A DNA stretch of 64,000 bases from REEB95 sp035632055 (GTDB taxonomy: Bacteria; Pseudomonadota; Alphaproteobacteria; ATCC43930; CGMCC-115725): NCBI GenBank assembly GCA_035632055.1, contig DASQHO010000062.1:1-64000 (forward strand), read 5' to 3'. Positions 26,063 through 35,477 of the stretch are shown here, piece by piece. Numbering within the stretch: the stretch's first letter is position 1; each line of letters begins with the position of its first letter. A program made the position numbers and the translations under genes. A model generated the notes under the pieces. That model was not told the origin of the DNA. It worked only from the letters and a program-made list of their open reading frames with translations, and did no database searches.

Positions 26063-27301
26063 ATGCCAAATGGCTTGGACCTTGCCTGGCCCAACGAGGG
26101 CGTCACCCGCGTCCCGTATCAGCTCTATACGCGCGACGACGTCTATGCCGAGGAACGCACCCGCTTGTTCATGGGTGCGACATGGAATTATCTCTGCCTC
26201 GAGGCCGAGATTCCGAAGCCCCATGACTGGCGCACGACATTTGTGGGCGACGTACCGGTGGTGGTTGCACGGGACGGCGACGGCATCATCACTGCCTTCG
26301 AGAACCGCTGCGCCCATCGCGGCGCACTGATCTGCCACAAGCAGGCGGGCAATGCGGCGCGGTTGAGCTGCGTCTATCACGGCTGGACCTACGACCTCAA
26401 AGGCAACCTCGCCGCCGTAACCTTCCAACGCGGCATCAACGGCAAAGGCGGCATGCCGGCCGATTTCAAGCTTGCCGACCATAAGCGCCGTGGGCTGCGC
26501 ATCGCGACCCATGCCGGTTTGGTCTTTGGAACTTTTTCTGGCGCGACGCCGCCCTTAGGCGATTTTTTGGGACCGGAGATCACCGCGCGCCTGACGCGCG
26601 TACTGCCCCCCGTTAAGACGATCGAGATTCTCGGCTACAGCAGCCAAATTCTCCCGAGCAACTGGAAGCTCTATGCCGAGAACGTCAAGGACCCGTACCA
26701 CGCGAGCTTGCTGCACCTGTTCTTCACCACGTTCCGGCTCAACCGCCTGTCGGCTGAAGGCGGCATCATCATCGACGACGCCGGTGCCAACCATGTGAGC
26801 TATTCCAAGGCGGCGACAGACCGTGGCAGTGCCGATTACGACAAGGCCGATCTGCGTGTCAAAAGCGACCGCTTCCGCCTCAACGATCCGTCGATCATCC
26901 AGGGCCGCGACGAATTCGGCGACGGCATCACGCTGCAGATCCTGGCGCTGTTCCCCTGCTTCATCTCGCAGCAAATCCAGAACAGCCTATGCGTCCGCCA
27001 GCTCGTGCCGCGCGGCCGCACCGAAACCGAACTGCTATGGACCTATTACGGTTTTGCCGACGACGATGCCGAATTGCGCGAATTGCGGCTCAAGCAGGCG
27101 AACCTGGTCGGTCCCGGCGGCTACATCTCGATGGAGGACGGCGCCGTCGGCGGCTTCGTCCAGCGCGGCATCGCCGGCGCCGACCGCGACAGCGAAATCG
27201 TCGAAATGGGTGGCCGCGAATGGCGCTCGCAGGAAACTCGCGCAACGGAATCGCCGCTACGCGGCTTCTGGAACACCTACCGCGAGCACATGCAACTCTG
27301 A
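26063..27301 (+). CDS. Aromatic ring-hydroxylating oxygenase, Rieske alpha subunit
   Basis: A 412-residue oxygenase large subunit. The Rieske [2Fe-2S] ligands are in CAHRGALIC and CVYHGW (C-x-H ... C-x2-H). The mononuclear iron site is in ENVKDPYHASLLHLF, with two His and a bridging Asp; a later Asp of the facial triad lies in the C-terminal half. Length and the presence of a small subunit fit the anthranilate/salicylate-type dioxygenases and hydroxylases. No ferredoxin or reductase gene is adjacent, so electrons must come from elsewhere. It is 38 bases after the formyltransferase end and five bases before the beta subunit gene. Confidence 0.9.
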   Translation: MPNGLDLAWPNEGVTRVPYQLYTRDDVYAEERTRLFMGATWNYLCLEAEIPKPHDWRTTFVGDVPVVVARDGDGIITAFENRCAHRGALICHKQAGNAARLSCVYHGWTYDLKGNLAAVTFQRGINGKGGMPADFKLADHKRRGLRIATHAGLVFGTFSGATPPLGDFLGPEITARLTRVLPPVKTIEILGYSSQILPSNWKLYAENVKDPYHASLLHLFFTTFRLNRLSAEGGIIIDDAGANHVSYSKAATDRGSADYDKADLRVKSDRFRLNDPSIIQGRDEFGDGITLQILALFPCFISQQIQNSLCVRQLVPRGRTETELLWTYYGFADDDAELRELRLKQANLVGPGGYISMEDGAVGGFVQRGIAGADRDSEIVEMGGREWRSQETRATESPLRGFWNTYREHMQL

Positions 27302-27306
27302 GCCGC

Positions 27307-27780
27307 ATGGACGAGATTGCGACCCACTTCGCCGTCGAGCGGCTGCTGGCGCGTTACGTCGCCTGCATCGACGACGACCGGCTCGAGGAATGGCCCGCGT
27401 TCTTTGCCGAGCGGTGTCGTTATCAGATCATTTCCAGCGAGAATTACAGCCGTAATCTGCCGATCGGCGTCTTCGTCGCCACTTCGCAAGGCATGCTCAA
27501 GGACCGCGTCGCGGCGCTGCGCGAGGCCAACATCTATGAAGCGCAGCGGTACCGGCATCTCGTCTCGTCGATCCTGATCCTCGAGAATCACAAGGGCACC
27601 GTGCGGGCACAATCGAACTATCACGTCGTCCGCATCATGCAGGACGGCGCGACCGCCTTGTTCAGCACCGGCCGTTATCTCGACCGCATCAATTTTAACG
27701 GTGCGATTCCGGTCTTCGAAGAGAAGATCGTCGTCTGTGACAGCCGCCGCATCGACACGCTGTTGGCTATCCCGCTGTGA
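27307..27780 (+). CDS. Aromatic ring-hydroxylating oxygenase, beta subunit
   Basis: A 157-residue NTF2-fold small subunit that assembles with the Rieske alpha subunit into an alpha3beta3 complex. Conserved points are VERLLARYVACIDDDRLEEWPAFF at the N-terminus, the CRYQIISSENY strand, and the C-terminal FEEKIVVCDSRRIDTLLAIPL. The start at 27307 lies five bases after the alpha stop, consistent with coupled expression. It has a structural role rather than catalytic. Confidence 0.9.
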   Translation: MDEIATHFAVERLLARYVACIDDDRLEEWPAFFAERCRYQIISSENYSRNLPIGVFVATSQGMLKDRVAALREANIYEAQRYRHLVSSILILENHKGTVRAQSNYHVVRIMQDGATALFSTGRYLDRINFNGAIPVFEEKIVVCDSRRIDTLLAIPL

Positions 27781-27808
27781 CCACGCACCCAATGCGAGGG
27801 GACGATTC

Positions 27809-28996
27809 ATGACCCTGCACAAAATCATTTGGCGCGCGGCATTGACCGTCGTGCTGGCGCTGTTGCCGCTGGCGAGCGCCGCGGCTGACGGGGCGGCGCC
27901 GGTTAACGAGATCAAAATCGGCCTTCTCGCGCCGTTCTCCGGCCCGTTCGCCGATTTCGGCGATCAGTTCACCAAGGGCATCGAACTTTACATGCAGGAA
28001 CACGGCGACGCCGTCGCCGGAAAGAAGATCGCCATCCTGAAACGCGACGCCAACGGCATCGATCCGGCGCAGACCAAGCGTCAGGCGCAGGAGTTGCTGA
28101 CGCGCGAACACGTTCAATTCCTTGCCGGCTTCGGCCTGACGCCCGACGCGCTGGCCGTAGCGCCGCTCGGCACCGACGCCAGGGTGCCGATGGTGATCAT
28201 GAACGCGGCCACCGGCTTCATCACAGCGAAGTCGCCCAATTTTGTGCGCTTCTCCTTCACGCTGGCGCAGATCGTCACGCCGCTGGCGGATTGGGCGGTA
28301 AAGAACGGCATCAAGAACGTCTATGTCGCGGTGTCGGACTATGCGCCCGGCTACGAGGCCGAAAAGGCGTTCGACGCGGCATTCACCGCCGCCGGCGGCC
28401 ATGTGGTCGGCTCGGTCCATATTCCGCTGCGCAATCCCGAGTTCGCGCCCTATGTCCAGCACATCAAGGACGCCAAACCGCAGGCGGTGTTCCTGTTCCT
28501 GCCGAGCGGCCAGCAACCAACCAACTTCGTGCGCGAGTTCATCCAGTTCGGCCTGCGCAAGGCCGGCATCAAGCTCCTTGGCGGCAGCGAGATCATCGAC
28601 GACACCGCGCTCGGGATGCTCGGCAACGACGCGCTCGGCGTGATCTCGACCCAGGTCTATTCCTACGCCCACCCGAGCGCGCTCAATCGCAAATTCGTCG
28701 CCGATTGGACCAAGCGCTTCGGCGCCCATCCGCAGCCCGATTTCATGTCTGTTGCCGCCTATGACGGCATGGCGGCGATCTATCAAGTGATCGAGCGCCT
28801 GAATGGTGACATCGACGGCGACAAGGCGATGGAGGCGTTCAGGACGCTCAAATTCGAAAGCCCGCGCGGACCGATCGAAGTCGATCCGACCAACCGCGAG
28901 ATGATCGAGAACGTCTACATCCGCCGTGTTGAGCGGGTAAACGGCGAATTTGTGAACAAGGAGATTGTCACCTTCCCAGCCGTGAAGGCGCCCTAA
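27809..28996 (+). CDS. ABC transporter substrate-binding protein, branched-chain amino acid (Liv) type
   Basis: A 395-residue periplasmic-binding protein of the LivK/Peripla_BP_6 type. It has a signal peptide (hydrophobic ALTVVLALLPLASA, cleavage before ADGAAP), then IKIGLLAPFSGPFADFG at the mature start and YDGMAAIYQVIERLNGD late in the fold. In aromatic-degradation clusters such proteins often bind aromatic acids rather than leucine. There is no Liv permease or ATPase next to it, so it depends on components elsewhere. It is 28 bases after the Rieske beta gene and convergent with the SsuC-like permease. Confidence 0.87.
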   Translation: MTLHKIIWRAALTVVLALLPLASAAADGAAPVNEIKIGLLAPFSGPFADFGDQFTKGIELYMQEHGDAVAGKKIAILKRDANGIDPAQTKRQAQELLTREHVQFLAGFGLTPDALAVAPLGTDARVPMVIMNAATGFITAKSPNFVRFSFTLAQIVTPLADWAVKNGIKNVYVAVSDYAPGYEAEKAFDAAFTAAGGHVVGSVHIPLRNPEFAPYVQHIKDAKPQAVFLFLPSGQQPTNFVREFIQFGLRKAGIKLLGGSEIIDDTALGMLGNDALGVISTQVYSYAHPSALNRKFVADWTKRFGAHPQPDFMSVAAYDGMAAIYQVIERLNGDIDGDKAMEAFRTLKFESPRGPIEVDPTNREMIENVYIRRVERVNGEFVNKEIVTFPAVKAP

Positions 28997-29003
28997 TCGC
29001 GGC

Positions 29004-29795
29004 CTATGCCGTCTGCGTCTCCTGGTGCCAGACCAACAGCCGGCGGCGGACGATCTCCATCGCCTTAACCAGGACCATGCCGACGATGGCGATGGCAATG
29101 ATGTAGGCGAAGACGCCGGGCGAATCTGCGAAGCGCATGTCGGTCATGATCGAACCGCCCATACCCTCGCCGCCCATCTGCATCTCGCAGACGATGTCGA
29201 CAATGAGCGCGATCGGCAGTGCGACCTGAAGCCCGGTGAAAACCTGCGGCAGCGCCGCGGGGAGCGCGATCTCCCACAGGAACCGGTGGCGGTCGACGCC
29301 CAGACTCATCGCCGACCAGGTCATGTACTTGTCGATGTTTTGCGTGCCGGCCCAGGCCTCGACGATCACCGGGAAAATCGACGAGAACGCCACCATCAGC
29401 ACCTTCGACGTGTCGAACACGCCAAACCACAGCATGAAGATCGGCAGGAAGGCGATCTTGGGCATCGGTAGTCCCACCGAGACCAACGGATCGAAGAACC
29501 AGCGCACCAACTGAATGCGTGCGATCGACACACCGAGCGCGATGCCGCCGACCGCCGCCAGCACAAAACCGACGAAGGTACGGATCAGCGTCAACACGAT
29601 GCCGTAGAGCAGGTCGCCCGAAATCAGATCGTGCCACAGCCGCTCGAACACCACCGGCACAGACGGCAGCAGGAAGTCGGAGAACACATGCGACATGGCG
29701 GTGAGCTGCCAGGCGGCAAAGAACGCGATGCCCGAGGCCACGCGCAACGCGGTGAGATAGGCCTCGCGGCTGCCGGGCTCGCTTACTCCCGCCAT
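29004..29795 (-). CDS. ABC transporter permease, SsuC/TauC type (second)
   Basis: A 263-residue permease of the nitrate/sulfonate/taurine group with about six membrane segments. The loop YMTWSAMSLGVDRHRFLWEIALPAAL is the EAA motif region contacting the ATPase. It overlaps the stop of the first permease gene by 13 bases. Having two different permeases gives a heterodimeric channel. Last gene of the four-gene operon. Confidence 0.88.
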   Translation of the reverse strand: MAGVSEPGSREAYLTALRVASGIAFFAAWQLTAMSHVFSDFLLPSVPVVFERLWHDLISGDLLYGIVLTLIRTFVGFVLAAVGGIALGVSIARIQLVRWFFDPLVSVGLPMPKIAFLPIFMLWFGVFDTSKVLMVAFSSIFPVIVEAWAGTQNIDKYMTWSAMSLGVDRHRFLWEIALPAALPQVFTGLQVALPIALIVDIVCEMQMGGEGMGGSIMTDMRFADSPGVFAYIIAIAIVGMVLVKAMEIVRRRLLVWHQETQTA

Positions 29796-30592
29796 CGGAG
29801 CATCCGCTGCATGAACAGAAGATAGACTCGATCGGCGAAGAAGCCGAAGGCGGAGACGGTCAGCACTCCGGCGAACATCGCGTCGTACACGCCGCCGTCG
29901 CCGAGGAACGAGATCAGGTAACCCAATCCGTGCTGGCCAACGAGAAACTCAGCTGCGACCATCAAGATGAACGAGATTGCGAGCGCATTGCGGATGCCGG
30001 CCATGATCTCGGGCAAGGCCGACGGAATCACCACTTCCCACAGCACGCGCCGCCGCGACGCGCCGAGGCCGAGTGCCGACCAGATCAGCGTGTGGTCGAC
30101 GCCGCGCGCGCCGTTGTACGAGCTCAGTACCACCGGCAGCAGGCAGCCAGCGAAGATCGAGGCGATCTTCGAGCTTGGGCCGAGGCCGAACCACAGGATC
30201 ATTACCGGGATCAGCGCCGATTTCGGCATCGGATAGAGACTCTTCATCAGCGGACTGACGATCGCCTCGACCGGTGCGTACCACGCCATCAGCACGCCGG
30301 AGCCGACGCCAACAACGATGCTAAGGCCGAGGCCAGCGACGACCTCCCACAACGAGGTGAGTCCGTTGCTAACGAGGCTGCCGTCGATCAGCAGGCCCCA
30401 CCAGGCGGTGACAACCGAGCTCAGCGGTGGCAGAGCGTCGGGATTAATCAGGCCGACCGTGGGCGCGATCTGCCAGGCGATGCAAACCAGAATAACCGGA
30501 AATGCGCGCAGGAGTGCGCCGGTGAGACGTGCGATGAGCGGCCGCGCGGCCGCGTGTCTTGTATCGGCTTCAATCGCGGCCGCGCCGCTCAT
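29783..30592 (-). CDS. ABC transporter permease, SsuC/TauC type (first)
   Basis: A 269-residue permease with about six membrane segments. The EAA-type loop is at SALGLGASRRRVLWEVVIPSAL, and the FGLGPSSKI stretch is typical of the SsuC family. The ATG at 30592 (MSGAAAIEAD) overlaps the ATPase stop (ATGA at 30589-30592) and is preferred to an upstream in-frame start at 30640. The N-terminus before the first segment is about 25 residues. Confidence 0.87.
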   Translation of the reverse strand: MSGAAAIEADTRHAAARPLIARLTGALLRAFPVILVCIAWQIAPTVGLINPDALPPLSSVVTAWWGLLIDGSLVSNGLTSLWEVVAGLGLSIVVGVGSGVLMAWYAPVEAIVSPLMKSLYPMPKSALIPVMILWFGLGPSSKIASIFAGCLLPVVLSSYNGARGVDHTLIWSALGLGASRRRVLWEVVIPSALPEIMAGIRNALAISFILMVAAEFLVGQHGLGYLISFLGDGGVYDAMFAGVLTVSAFGFFADRVYLLFMQRMLRWRE

Positions 30593-31377
30593 TCGCGCGT
30601 GCCCTGGGCGCGGATTGCCTCGTCGCGCACCAACTTCCACAGATGGTCGACCTTGTCGGCAAACTCGCGCGTCTGCAGCAGCTCCTCGCCGCGCGCATTG
30701 CTCTTGAACTTGGTATCAACGATTTCTTTAACGCGGCCGGGCCGCGCCGACATCACCGCGACGCGGTCGGCGAGGTAGACGGCCTCGCGCACGTCATGGG
30801 TGACAAAGACGACAGTTTTAGGCGCGCGCCGCATGATTGCCAGCAGCTCTTCATGCATCAGGGCGCGGGTCTGCGCGTCGAGCGCGCCAAATGGCTCATC
30901 CATGAGCAAGATTTCAGGCTCGACCGCCAACGTGCGGGCGATGGCGACGCGCTGGCGCATGCCGCCCGAAAGTTGCGATGGATAGCTGTCCTCGAAACCC
31001 TTCAAATGCACCAGCTCAACGAACTCCTGCGTCCGCTTCTCGCGCTCGGGCTTGGGCATGCCCTGTTTCTCGAGGCCGTAGAGGATGTTCTGGCGTACCG
31101 TCTTCCACGGGAACAGCGCGAAATGCTGGAATACGATTCCGCGTTCAGGGCTTGGACCGGCGACCGGCTTGCCGCCGACGGTGATTGCGCCGCTTTCGAC
31201 CGGAATGAAGCCACCGAGCAAGTAGAGCAGCGTACTCTTACCGCAGCCCGACGGACCGAGCAGCGCCAGGAACTCACGGTCCTTGACGTCGAGCGACACG
31301 CCTTCGAGTGCGAGAACCGGCTTTCCGCGCGGCGGCCTGTATGTGTGACGAACCTCGCGGAACGAAATCCCTGCCAT
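30589..31377 (-). CDS. ABC transporter ATP-binding protein, SsuB/TauB type
   Basis: A 262-residue ATPase: Walker A GPSGCGKST, signature LSGGMRQRVAIARTLA, Walker B ILLMDEPFGALDAQTR and H-loop VTHDV. The Q-loop is in FQHFALFPWKTV. It lies 16 bases downstream of its binding-protein gene and overlaps the permease gene. It energises uptake of an unidentified small molecule, classically a sulfonate, nitrate or aromatic acid. Confidence 0.93.
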   Translation of the reverse strand: MAGISFREVRHTYRPPRGKPVLALEGVSLDVKDREFLALLGPSGCGKSTLLYLLGGFIPVESGAITVGGKPVAGPSPERGIVFQHFALFPWKTVRQNILYGLEKQGMPKPEREKRTQEFVELVHLKGFEDSYPSQLSGGMRQRVAIARTLAVEPEILLMDEPFGALDAQTRALMHEELLAIMRRAPKTVVFVTHDVREAVYLADRVAVMSARPGRVKEIVDTKFKSNARGEELLQTREFADKVDHLWKLVRDEAIRAQGTRE

Positions 31378-31393
31378 GTTCGAGCCAGTTGTG

Positions 31394-32410
31394 TCAGTGC
31401 ACGCGCTTGGCCGCCTCGGTTACAAGAGAAGTGTCGGCGTATTTCTTGACATCGATTGGGATGTTCAGGAAGCCGAGTTCCTTTTGCACATTGAGATTGT
31501 TCTGCAACGCCGTCAGGTTCGGCAAGGCATTGATATCACGGTAATTATCTTTGTGCGTGAACAGCCAGTCGGAATATTCCGACGGCGGCTTTTTGGTAAA
31601 GTCGGCGACGATCTTGATCGCCTGCTCGCGGTTCTTCGGATCGTAGAACCAGTGGAGCGCGCGGATCCAATCCTCGAAGAAATCCACCAGCACGTCACGA
31701 TGCGCTTCGATGAACGGCGCCCGGCCGACGAGCAGCGTCGTCTGGGCCGGACCCATCGCGTCGCCAACGGTAAACAGCGTCTTGAGATTGCTCTGGCGGT
31801 GCGCCTCGATCGAGAACGGCATGATCATGGTGGCGAGATCGACCTTCTTCTCTTCGATCGACGCCAGCATGTTCGGGAACTGCACCTCGACCACTTGGTA
31901 GTCGCGCGTCGCCTGCAAGCCATGGGTCAGCAGGAATTTCTTCGACGCGATATCGACGGCGCCGCCGATCGCGTTGGTGGCGACGATCTTGCCTTTCAAG
32001 TCTTCCGGTTTGTTGATGCCGCTGTCTTTGCGGACCATATACTCGCTGGTGTAGTAGCCCGGAATGCCATCCTGATAGAGATCGGCGACGACGCGAATAT
32101 CCTCGAGATGCGCGTTCTGAATCGCCAGGCCGAAGGACGAGAAGGCAAGCGACGCGAAATCGATATTGCCCGAAGCGAGGCTGGTGATCTGCGGCGTGCT
32201 ACCGCGAAAATGCGTCAGCTCAACGGTGTAGCTCTTGCCGTAATGCTTGAGGATCGCCGGATTGTTGAACAGCACCGCGGTTAGTTGACCGGGGATAACC
32301 GCCCAAGAGATCGTGATCTTCAACGGCTCGGCGGCACGCGCCGGCATTAGTCCGGCGAAGAGCGCGGTTGCGAGCGCAACCGCCATCGCCGCTGCGCGAA
32401 TCTTACGCAT
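31394..32410 (-). CDS. ABC transporter substrate-binding protein, NitT/TauT family
   Basis: A 338-residue periplasmic protein with a signal peptide (AAAMAVALATALFAGLMPARA) and mature start EPLKITISWAVIPG. The NMT1/ThiY-like fold is shown by TSLASGNIDFASLAFSSFGLA and KPEDLKGKIVATNAIGG. It is the first gene of a complete binding protein-ATPase-two-permease importer. It is divergent from the molybdenum hydroxylase gene across 160 bases, so the two may be co-regulated. Substrate not deducible; neighbourhood suggests an aromatic or N-heteroaromatic acid. Confidence 0.88.
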   Translation of the reverse strand: MRKIRAAAMAVALATALFAGLMPARAAEPLKITISWAVIPGQLTAVLFNNPAILKHYGKSYTVELTHFRGSTPQITSLASGNIDFASLAFSSFGLAIQNAHLEDIRVVADLYQDGIPGYYTSEYMVRKDSGINKPEDLKGKIVATNAIGGAVDIASKKFLLTHGLQATRDYQVVEVQFPNMLASIEEKKVDLATMIMPFSIEAHRQSNLKTLFTVGDAMGPAQTTLLVGRAPFIEAHRDVLVDFFEDWIRALHWFYDPKNREQAIKIVADFTKKPPSEYSDWLFTHKDNYRDINALPNLTALQNNLNVQKELGFLNIPIDVKKYADTSLVTEAAKRVH

Positions 32411-32570
32411 ATTTTATCCCTCCCCGAACGTCGGCTTGCGCGACGCTTGCAGGACTTTTGCGGTCCATACGGGGATTGTCAACCCAATCCCGAACACGTT
32501 CGGGCTCTGGACAGGAGCGCAATGGAATGGGCAGGATCGCCGGCCGCGACACTGCCGGGGCTGTGAGCCA

Positions 32571-34916
32571 ATGCGCGAATTCGACCTGGGCCGCGCCGTA
32601 CCGCGAACCGAAGACTTGCGGTTACTGCGCGGCCGCGGACGTTATACCGATGACATCATCCTGCCGCGTGCGGCACATCTCCATGTCCTGCGCTCGCCGC
32701 ATGCGGCGGCGCGGATTCGCAACATCGACCCAACGGCGGCGCGGGACGCGCCGGGCGTCGTCACCGTATTCACCGGCCGCGACACTGCCGCCGCCGGACT
32801 CGGCACGCTGCGTAGCCGCATTGTCCGCAAACGGCCGGACGGCAGCCCGAATTACCAGCCGGCCTATCGCATCCTGGCGCTCGACCGCGTCCAACATGTC
32901 GGCGATCCGGTAGCCGCAGTCATCGCCGAAACTCTGGCGCAGGCCAAGGACGCAGCCGAGCTGATCGCCGTCGATTACGAGATCCTGCCGTCGGTCACGG
33001 ACACCGGCGGCGCGCTGGCACCGGACGCGCCCCGGGTTTGGGACGAAGCGCCGGGTAATATCTGTTTCGTCGAGCATGTCGGCAACGAAGCGCGGGTGAA
33101 AGAGGCGTTCGCGCGCGCCAAACACGTCGTCCGCCAGCGCTTCGTCATCAGCCGCGTCGCCGCCTCGCCGATGGAGGGCCGCGCCGCGCTCGGCGATTAC
33201 GACTTGCGCGAAGAGCGCTTTACGCTTAATGCGGGCTTGCAGGCGCCGCACTTGATGCGAACTGAGCTCGCCGACAACATCTTCAAATTACCGGCGAACC
33301 GCTTCCACCTGATCTCGCCCGACGTTGGCGGCGGCTTCGGCATGAAAGGCAGCGCCTTTCCCGAATATGCGCTGGTGCTGTGGGCGGCAAAACGCGTCGG
33401 CCGGCCGGTTAAATGGTTCTCCGAGCGTAGCGAATCCTTCGTCGGCGATCATCACGCGCGCGACAACATCTCGGAAGTTGCGCTGGCGCTCGACGCGAAT
33501 GGCAAGTTCCTGGCGCTCGACGTCGCGACAGTCGCCAATATCGGCGCCTATATTGCCTCGAATGGCCTGCACGTGCCGGTCGGTAATCTCGGCGGCCTCG
33601 CGGGCCCTTATACGACGCCGGCAATCCACGTGAAGGTCACCGGCGTGTTCTCGAACACCAATCCCACATGCCCCTATCGCGGTGCCGGCCGCCCCGAGGC
33701 GTCGTTCTGCATCGAGCGAATTATTGACATCGCCGCCGCCGAGCTAAAGATCGACCGCGCTGAGCTGCGCCGCCGAAACCTGATTCCGCCGGCGGCGATG
33801 CCGTTCAATACCGGCCTCGTGTTCACTTACGATTGCGGCGAGTTCGAGCGCGTCATGGACAAGGCGTTGACGCTTGGCGAGTGGTCGGGCGTAGCGGCAC
33901 GCAAAGCCGACGCGCAGCGCCGCGGCAAACTTTACGGCGCCGGCATTGTTTCGGTCATCGAGGTTGCCGGCGGCCCTGCCGCCACGCCCTTTGAAGAAGG
34001 AATGGAAATCCGCTTCGACGCCACGGGCAGCGCCACTTTGCTGCTCGGCTCGCACAATCACGGTCAGGGGCACGAGACCGCCTTCCGCCAGCTTGCCAGC
34101 CATTTTCTCGGCCTCGCGCCTGATCAAGTGACGGTGATCTACGGCGATACGGACAAGGTGTTCCATGGCCGCGGTACGTTCGGCTCGCGCTCGCTGTCGG
34201 TCGGCGGTGGGGCGCTGCAGCTTGCGGCCGAACGCGTCATCGAAAAGGGCAAGAAGGTCGCCGGCCATTTGCTCGAAGCCGCGGCTGCCGACATCGAATT
34301 CGCCGACGGAAAGTTCACGGTCGCCGGCACCGACAAATCCATCGACCTGACTGCGGTGGCGCGGGCGGCCCACAATCCGCTCAAGATGCCGCCCAGCATC
34401 GAGGTCGGTCTCGATGCGAACGCCGTCTTCCGTCCGCCCGCCGGCACCTTTCCCAACGGCTGTCACTTGTGCGAAGTCGAAATCGATCCCGATACCGGTG
34501 TCGCTTCGATCGTGCGTTATGCCGTGGTCGACGATGTCGGCCGGATCGTCAATCCGCTGCTACTCGAAGGCCAGATCCACGGCGGTATCGCTCAGGGCGC
34601 CGGCCAGGCGCTGTGCGAGGCCATCGTCTACGACCGCGACAGCGGTCAGCCGCTATCAGGCTCGTTCATGGACTATTACATGCCGCGCGCGACCGATTTC
34701 TGTCCGATAGAGGTCGGCGAGCACAACGTCCCGTCGAAAAGCAATCCGCTCGGCATCAAAGGCGCCGGCGAAGCCGGCTGTGTCGGCGCATTGCCGGCGG
34801 TGATGAACGCGATCAACGACGCGCTTTTACCTTTAGGCATCCGTCATTTCGATATGCCGGCGACACCCGAGCGGCTGTGGCGGGTGATCCAGAACGCCAA
34901 GGGTGGCCGCACCTAG
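32571..34916 (+). CDS. Molybdenum hydroxylase large subunit (xanthine dehydrogenase/CoxL-like, aldehyde oxidase family)
   Basis: A 781-residue molybdopterin-cytosine-dinucleotide subunit. The N-terminal a/b-hammerhead domain has DLRLLRGRGRYTDDI and VFTGRDTAAAG. The cofactor-binding part includes GGGFGMKG, the PYRGAGRPEASF loop and the catalytic Glu in IKGAGEAGCVG. It lacks the AYRCSFR loop of true CO dehydrogenase, so it is a form-II or general hydroxylase for an aldehyde or N-heterocycle. Partner FAD (CoxM) and 2Fe-2S (CoxS) subunit genes are absent on both sides, making it an orphan. The ATG at 32571 fits the family start; the frame upstream is non-homologous. Its stop overlaps the convergent gene. 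Confidence 0.9.
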   Translation: MREFDLGRAVPRTEDLRLLRGRGRYTDDIILPRAAHLHVLRSPHAAARIRNIDPTAARDAPGVVTVFTGRDTAAAGLGTLRSRIVRKRPDGSPNYQPAYRILALDRVQHVGDPVAAVIAETLAQAKDAAELIAVDYEILPSVTDTGGALAPDAPRVWDEAPGNICFVEHVGNEARVKEAFARAKHVVRQRFVISRVAASPMEGRAALGDYDLREERFTLNAGLQAPHLMRTELADNIFKLPANRFHLISPDVGGGFGMKGSAFPEYALVLWAAKRVGRPVKWFSERSESFVGDHHARDNISEVALALDANGKFLALDVATVANIGAYIASNGLHVPVGNLGGLAGPYTTPAIHVKVTGVFSNTNPTCPYRGAGRPEASFCIERIIDIAAAELKIDRAELRRRNLIPPAAMPFNTGLVFTYDCGEFERVMDKALTLGEWSGVAARKADAQRRGKLYGAGIVSVIEVAGGPAATPFEEGMEIRFDATGSATLLLGSHNHGQGHETAFRQLASHFLGLAPDQVTVIYGDTDKVFHGRGTFGSRSLSVGGGALQLAAERVIEKGKKVAGHLLEAAAADIEFADGKFTVAGTDKSIDLTAVARAAHNPLKMPPSIEVGLDANAVFRPPAGTFPNGCHLCEVEIDPDTGVASIVRYAVVDDVGRIVNPLLLEGQIHGGIAQGAGQALCEAIVYDRDSGQPLSGSFMDYYMPRATDFCPIEVGEHNVPSKSNPLGIKGAGEAGCVGALPAVMNAINDALLPLGIRHFDMPATPERLWRVIQNAKGGRT

Positions 34917-35467
34917 TGGTTCGGCGGCTTCGCGCCGGGCGACTTGGTGAGATTTTTCGCCGGCCACTGGTCGCTAACGGCGGGCAATGGTCCTTTCTTG
35001 CCGGTGACGCGCTCGAGATCTATGCGATAGACCGTCACCTGATCGAGCCGCGGATAGAAGCCCTTGGGCCGCACCCATTTCGGATCGCCGTATTTCGCCA
35101 TGAAACGGTCGAAGAAACGCGCCTTCGTCGCGCGATCGCTCTCGATCGTGACCGTGCCGAAGGCGACGACACTGGCGTAGCTCACCGTCGTGTCGCATTC
35201 GAACTCGCCATAGGGATAAATCGTGCCCATCTCGGCGGCTTCGAACGAAACGCGCGGGTTGCGCTCGATATTGCCTTGAAAGTGGCCGGCAGCGCTGGTG
35301 TGGATGTAGACCTTGCCAGCGTCATAGACGAACAGGTTGGGAATGACGTACGGCTGACCGGCCTCGTCGACGGAGCCGATATGGCCGAGCGCCACGCGGC
35401 CAAGAAACGCCTCCGCCTCGGCACGGCTCATCTCCTTGTCCTTGCGGCGGACGACGCCCTGACTCAT
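34913..35467 (-). CDS. Pyridoxamine 5'-phosphate oxidase family (flavin-binding split-barrel) protein
   Basis: A 184-residue split beta-barrel protein. EAFLGRVALGHIGSVDEAGQ at the N-terminus, PYVIPNLFVYDAGKVYIHTS and VSFEAAEMGTIYP are typical of the Putative_PNPOx/nitroimidazole resistance-related group, which bind FMN or F420-like cofactors. Activity is likely reduction of a small substrate; pyridoxine metabolism itself is not implied. The ATG at 35467 (MSQGVV) gives a normal length. Its stop codon shares bases 34914-34915 with the molybdenum hydroxylase stop, within CTAG at 34913-34916. Confidence 0.82.
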   Translation of the reverse strand: MSQGVVRRKDKEMSRAEAEAFLGRVALGHIGSVDEAGQPYVIPNLFVYDAGKVYIHTSAAGHFQGNIERNPRVSFEAAEMGTIYPYGEFECDTTVSYASVVAFGTVTIESDRATKARFFDRFMAKYGDPKWVRPKGFYPRLDQVTVYRIDLERVTGKKGPLPAVSDQWPAKNLTKSPGAKPPNH

Positions 35468-35477
35468 ACGCGGCGTT

